Below, in pieces: positions 16,890 to 19,985 of a stretch of DNA of 19,985 nucleotides. The stretch is from positions 1 through 19,985 of the forward strand of contig JABHQB010000159.1 of NCBI GenBank assembly GCA_018695965.1. The letters run 5' to 3'. The notes under the pieces are model-generated. The model saw nothing but the letters and a program-made list of their open reading frames with translations, was not told the DNA's origin and ran no database searches. Origin of the DNA: Flavobacteriales bacterium (lineage in GTDB: Bacteria > Bacteroidota > Bacteroidia > Flavobacteriales > BACL11). Positions within the stretch are counted from its first letter, which is position 1, and each line of letters starts with the position of its first letter. Position numbers and translations under genes: made by a program.

Positions 16890-18371
16890 ATGGCGAAAAA
16901 GTTTCAAAACAACAAACAAGCATCTGATATCAATGGAAAGATGCAGCCTCAAGCAATTGATCTAGAAATTTCTGTTTTAGGAGCTATACTAATTGACAAC
17001 GAAGCTCTTTCTGACAGTATTGATATTCTAAAACAAGAATATTTCTACAAATTAGAACATCAGTTTATTTATGAGGCTATCGCAAATCTATTTCAAGAAT
17101 CAAACCCTATTGATATTCTTACTGTTACAGAAGAATTAAAAAGATTAGGAAATCTTAAAAAAGCAGGAGGTGTTGCATACGTTTCTGGACTTACTTCTAG
17201 AGTTTCTTCATCTGCTAATACTGAATATCACGCTCGTATTATTGCAGAAAAATTTATTCAGAGAAAGCTAATAAATATTTCTAGCGGAATTATTGAAGAA
17301 AGTTTAGATGATACCATTGATGTTTTCGAAACTTTGAATAAAGCTGAGCAAGAACTATTTAATGTAACTGAGGGTACATTAAGAAAAAGTTACGACAGCA
17401 TGAGTGACTTAATAAAGGTTTCTCTAAAAAATATTGAAAACTTAAAGAATAAAGAAGCTGGTCTTAGTGGAGTTCCTTCTGGTTTTTCTAAATTAGATAG
17501 AGTTACTTCTGGTTGGCAAAAATCTGATTTAATTATTTGTGCCGCTAGGCCTGGGATGGGTAAAACTGCTTTTGCGCTTACAATGGCTAGAAATATTGCT
17601 ATAGAACACGGAATGGGAGTTGGTGTTTTCTCTTTAGAGATGTCTTCTGAACAATTAGTAAACCGACTTATTTCTTCTGAATCTGAAATTGAAGCGGGAA
17701 AACTCCGAAAAGGAGATTTAAAAGAACATGAATGGGTTCAACTTCACTCAAAAATAAAGGATCTTTCAAAAGCACCTATTTTTATTGATGACACTCCTGC
17801 TATTTCTGTTTTTGAGCTCCGAGCAAAAGCCAGAAGACTAGTAAAAAAGCATGGAGTCAAGATGATTATTATCGATTATCTTCAGTTAATGACTGCAGGA
17901 GGTAAAGGAGGTAATCGTGAGCAAGAAATTTCTACAATCTCTAGATCATTAAAGGGAATTTCAAAAGAACTTGCAATACCAGTCATGGCTCTATCACAAG
18001 TAAACAGAGCTCTTGAACAAAGATCAGGTGTTGGTAGTAAACGTCCTATGCTTTCTGACCTTAGAGAATCTGGTGCAATTGAGCAAGATGCAGATATTGT
18101 TACATTTATTTACAGACCTGAATATTATAAAATACAAGAGTGGGAAGATGGAGAAAACTGTTTAGGTCAAAGTGAAATTATTGTAGCAAAACACAGAAAT
18201 GGTGGTCTTGATAATATTCGATTAAAGTTTAGAGGTCAATTTGCGAAATTCTCTGACCTTGATGAATTCGAACATGAAAATGATTCTATTACAAATGAAT
18301 CAATGGTTTCTCATATTCCTTCTAGTATGAATGACGATATCGATATGGATCTTGAAGAAGAAGCATTTTAA
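16890..18371 (+). CDS. dnaB: Replicative DNA helicase DnaB
   Basis: DnaB is the hexameric 5'-3' helicase of the replication fork, driven by ATP. The protein has 493 residues, within the usual range, with no intein. The N-terminal helical domain starts at about residue 20 (QPQAIDLEISVLGAILIDNE), followed by the linker and the RecA-type motor. Visible motor motifs are Walker A ARPGMGKTAFAL (219-230), the FSLEMSSEQLVNRL segment, Walker B IIIDYLQLM with Asp329, the SQVNRALEQR and RPMLSDLRESGAIEQDAD motifs, and the C-terminal KHRNGG arginine-finger region. The tail is acidic (NDDIDMDLEEEAF). It follows accA after 2 bases and its TAA shares its last base with the next ATG (TAATG, 18369-18373), so the downstream gene is translationally coupled. 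Confidence 0.97.
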   Translation: MAKKFQNNKQASDINGKMQPQAIDLEISVLGAILIDNEALSDSIDILKQEYFYKLEHQFIYEAIANLFQESNPIDILTVTEELKRLGNLKKAGGVAYVSGLTSRVSSSANTEYHARIIAEKFIQRKLINISSGIIEESLDDTIDVFETLNKAEQELFNVTEGTLRKSYDSMSDLIKVSLKNIENLKNKEAGLSGVPSGFSKLDRVTSGWQKSDLIICAARPGMGKTAFALTMARNIAIEHGMGVGVFSLEMSSEQLVNRLISSESEIEAGKLRKGDLKEHEWVQLHSKIKDLSKAPIFIDDTPAISVFELRAKARRLVKKHGVKMIIIDYLQLMTAGGKGGNREQEISTISRSLKGISKELAIPVMALSQVNRALEQRSGVGSKRPMLSDLRESGAIEQDADIVTFIYRPEYYKIQEWEDGENCLGQSEIIVAKHRNGGLDNIRLKFRGQFAKFSDLDEFEHENDSITNESMVSHIPSSMNDDIDMDLEEEAF

Positions 18372-19624
18372 TGAGAAAATTTTTTCTATTAATATTACTC
18401 CTTTTAAATCTCGAAAGTTTTTCGTCCTACCTACTAATTCCAATGGACAACTCTCAAACAAATCACCTAAAATCTTACGGCATTGCCTTTCTATCTATAG
18501 AAAATGAAGTAAAAGTAGATTGGTTGTTAAATTATAAAGGAGGAAGCTTTCTTATAAAACATTATCCTGAAATTGAAAAAGAATGTATTGTAAGAGGAGT
18601 TTCTTATCTAATAATTGCAGATGCACAATCTACTGAGATTTTAAGAAGTATCTCTTCACCATCTGTAAATCAAGATGTTGTTCGTCTAGAAAAAATACCA
18701 AAAATAGCAATCTATTCTCCAAAAAACAAACAACCTTGGGATGATGCAGTAACAATGGCGCTTACTTATGCCGAAATTCCTTATGATATAATCTATGATG
18801 AAGAAGTTCTTTCAGGAGTACTTCCTCTATATGATTGGCTACATTTACATCATGAAGATTTTACAGGTCAGTACGGAAAATTCTATGCTACTTTCAAAAA
18901 TGCTACATGGTATAAAGAGCAGAAAATTCTTTATGAACAACTAGCTATAAAACTAGGATTTAATAAAGTTTCTAAAGAGAAATTAGCTGTTTCTCTTAAA
19001 ATAAAAGAATTTATTATGGGAGGAGGATTTCTTTTTGCTATGTGTTCTGCTACCGATTCTTACGACATTGCTCTTGCTTCTCAAAATACAGATATATGTG
19101 CACACATGTTTGATGGTGATCCTATAGAATCTGGAGCTCAAAATAAATTAGATTTTTCAAAAACACTTGCTTTTAAAGATTTTACATTAGTTACAAATCC
19201 TAATCAATATGAGTTCTCAAGTATCGACGCTACATCTACTCGTAAGATAAAAGCAGAGATTGATTTTTTTACTTTGTTTGATTTTTCAGCAAAATGGGAT
19301 CCTGTTCCAACTATGTTATGTCAAAATCATACAATGGTTATCAAAGGATTTATGGGGCAGACTACTTCTTTTAAGAATCAATTTATCAAATCTAATGTTC
19401 TTATAATGGGACAAACAAAATCTACGGATGAAGCAAGATATATTCATGGAAAATTAGGAAATGGAACATGGACTTTCTATGGTGGTCATGATCCTGAAGA
19501 TTATCAACATAGAGTGGGAGATCCAAAAACCGATTTATCACTTCATCCAAACTCTCCTGGATACAGATTAATATTAAATAATGTACTTTTCCCTGCAGCT
19601 AAGAAGAAAAAACAAAAAACATAA
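18371..19624 (+). CDS. Exported protein of the Bacteroidota family usually labelled asparagine synthetase B; function unknown
   Basis: A 417-residue protein with a signal peptide (1-19, MRKFFLLILLLLNLESFSS). Such a peptide is incompatible with a cytoplasmic amidotransferase. I recognise the family from Bacteroidota genomes, where it is labelled asparagine synthetase B. The real AsnB features are absent: no N-terminal nucleophile Cys2 and no SGGxDS ATP-pyrophosphatase loop. Instead it shows WLLNYKGGSFL, QPWDDAVTMALTYAEIPYD, LHLHHEDFTGQYGKF, a nucleophile-elbow-like GGFLFAMCSATDSYD with Cys225, MFDGD, WDPVPTMLCQNHT, GFMGQTTSF, FYGGHDPEDYQHRVGD and the C-terminal PGYRLILNNVLFPAAKKKK. A class I glutaminase-like or ThuA-like fold is a guess from the Cys225 context and the GGHD motif. 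The gene is coupled to dnaB by a 1-base overlap and followed by a strong terminator. Confidence 0.8.
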   Translation: MRKFFLLILLLLNLESFSSYLLIPMDNSQTNHLKSYGIAFLSIENEVKVDWLLNYKGGSFLIKHYPEIEKECIVRGVSYLIIADAQSTEILRSISSPSVNQDVVRLEKIPKIAIYSPKNKQPWDDAVTMALTYAEIPYDIIYDEEVLSGVLPLYDWLHLHHEDFTGQYGKFYATFKNATWYKEQKILYEQLAIKLGFNKVSKEKLAVSLKIKEFIMGGGFLFAMCSATDSYDIALASQNTDICAHMFDGDPIESGAQNKLDFSKTLAFKDFTLVTNPNQYEFSSIDATSTRKIKAEIDFFTLFDFSAKWDPVPTMLCQNHTMVIKGFMGQTTSFKNQFIKSNVLIMGQTKSTDEARYIHGKLGNGTWTFYGGHDPEDYQHRVGDPKTDLSLHPNSPGYRLILNNVLFPAAKKKKQKT

Positions 19625-19640
19625 TTAAATATTATAAATA

Positions 19641-19678
19641 AAAAAAGTCTCAACTTTTTGAAGTTGAGACTTTTTTTT
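19641..19678. terminator. Strong symmetric intrinsic terminator between the dnaB cluster and the rRNA operon
   Basis: Perfect 16-base arms (19641-19656 and 19661-19676), with a TTTG loop and core GTCTCAACTT/AAGTTGAGAC. The outer pairs are an A-run on the left and a T-run on the right, so the same hairpin has a T tract on either strand. It lies 16 bases after the stop at 19624 and only a few bases past the 5S rRNA 3' end on the - strand, so it can end both converging transcripts. Confidence 0.88.
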
Positions 19679-19681
19679 ATA

Positions 19682-19794
19682 AAACGGCAACGACCTACTC
19701 TTCCAGATTTCACTCTAGTACCATCGGCGCTACTGGGCTTAACTTCTCTGTTCGAAATGGGAAGAGGTGGACACCAGTGCTATAGTCACCATAA
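19682..19794 (-). rRNA. rrf: 5S ribosomal RNA
   Basis: The - strand contains the 5S hallmarks CACCTCTTCCCATTTCGAAC, AGAGAAGTTAAGCCC and GCGCCGATGGTACT. The terminal helix I pairs the 5' AUGGUGAC (19785-19792) with the 3' GUUGCCGU (19684-19691) over 8 positions, which fixes the ends to within about two bases and gives about 112 nt. It lies 3' of the 23S gene in the usual order and just before a terminator. Confidence 0.93.
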
Positions 19795-19839
19795 AGCTTT
19801 AGTTCATTAAATTGACATTAAATTGTAGTGAATATATAA

Positions 19840-19985
19840 AAGCAAATCAAAGTCTACGGGTAATTAGTATCACTCAGCTAAATGTATTTCTACACTTACA
19901 CTTGTGACCTATCAACGTCATCGTCTATAACGACCCTTAAAAGAAATCTAATCTTGAGATGAGTTTCGTGCTTAGATGCTTTCAG
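19840..19985 (-). rRNA. rrl: 23S ribosomal RNA, 3' end (5' part outside window)
   Basis: Read on the - strand, the right edge begins CTGAAAGCATCTAAGC and continues with AAACTCATCTCAAGATTAGA, GATAGGTCACAAGTGTAAG and GAGTGATACTAATTACCCG, the well-conserved last part of 23S rRNA (domain VI). The 3' end is not exactly definable by eye; it is near 19835-19845, leaving a spacer of about 45 bases to the 5S gene. The rest of the rRNA operon lies beyond the right edge. Confidence 0.93.

Noticed and set aside
18371..19624. Functional asparagine synthetase
   Set aside because: It has a signal peptide and lacks both the Cys2 glutaminase nucleophile and the SGGxDS ATP-pyrophosphatase loop.

Overview
The window looks like a chromosomal segment of a Bacteroidota bacterium, most likely a Flavobacteriales-type member. 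The evidence is a strongly AT-rich composition, genes without Shine-Dalgarno sites, promoter elements of the TAnnTTTG type (the Bacteroidota -7 box), a BatD/BatE pair, two giant exported proteins ending in type B sorting domains of the type IX secretion system (T9SS), and a Rho factor with the long charged low-complexity insertion typical of the phylum. I cannot assign a genus from the sequence.

Layout from left to right. Positions 1-1411 hold the end of a Bat operon: the 3' part of batD and a short BatE-like TPR membrane protein. Positions 1548-12872 form one tightly packed four-gene unit on the + strand. It has a small exported protein of unknown function, a 1846-residue Ig-like/PKD surface protein, a 1613-residue protein with 13 SprB-type repeats, and a YfcE-type metallophosphoesterase. 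The junctions are an 8-base overlap, an 11-base gap and a 0-base gap, and one -7 promoter element lies upstream of the first gene. Positions 12869-13264 (-) encode a DUF4293-type membrane protein, convergent with the phosphoesterase gene and divergent from rho (13417-15027, +). A hairpin separates rho from convergent ispE (15084-15833, -).

ispE is divergent from the accA-dnaB-'asnB-like' cluster (15934-19624, +), whose genes are separated by 2 bases or overlap by 1. ispE and accA each have a TAnnTTTG element in the shared 100-base gap. The last gene is followed by a strong symmetric hairpin terminator, then the 3' end of an rRNA operon on the - strand: 5S rRNA and a partial 23S rRNA running off the right edge.

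Most of the window is housekeeping: transcription termination (Rho), isoprenoid precursor synthesis (IspE), fatty acid synthesis (AccA), replication (DnaB) and ribosomes. The accessory part is the 11-kb surface-protein operon. Its two large products should be exported through Sec and then secreted or anchored by T9SS; the machinery itself is not in this window. The least understood genes are the 146-residue exported protein heading that operon and the exported protein after dnaB, a family usually labelled asparagine synthetase B although no such catalytic signature is visible.
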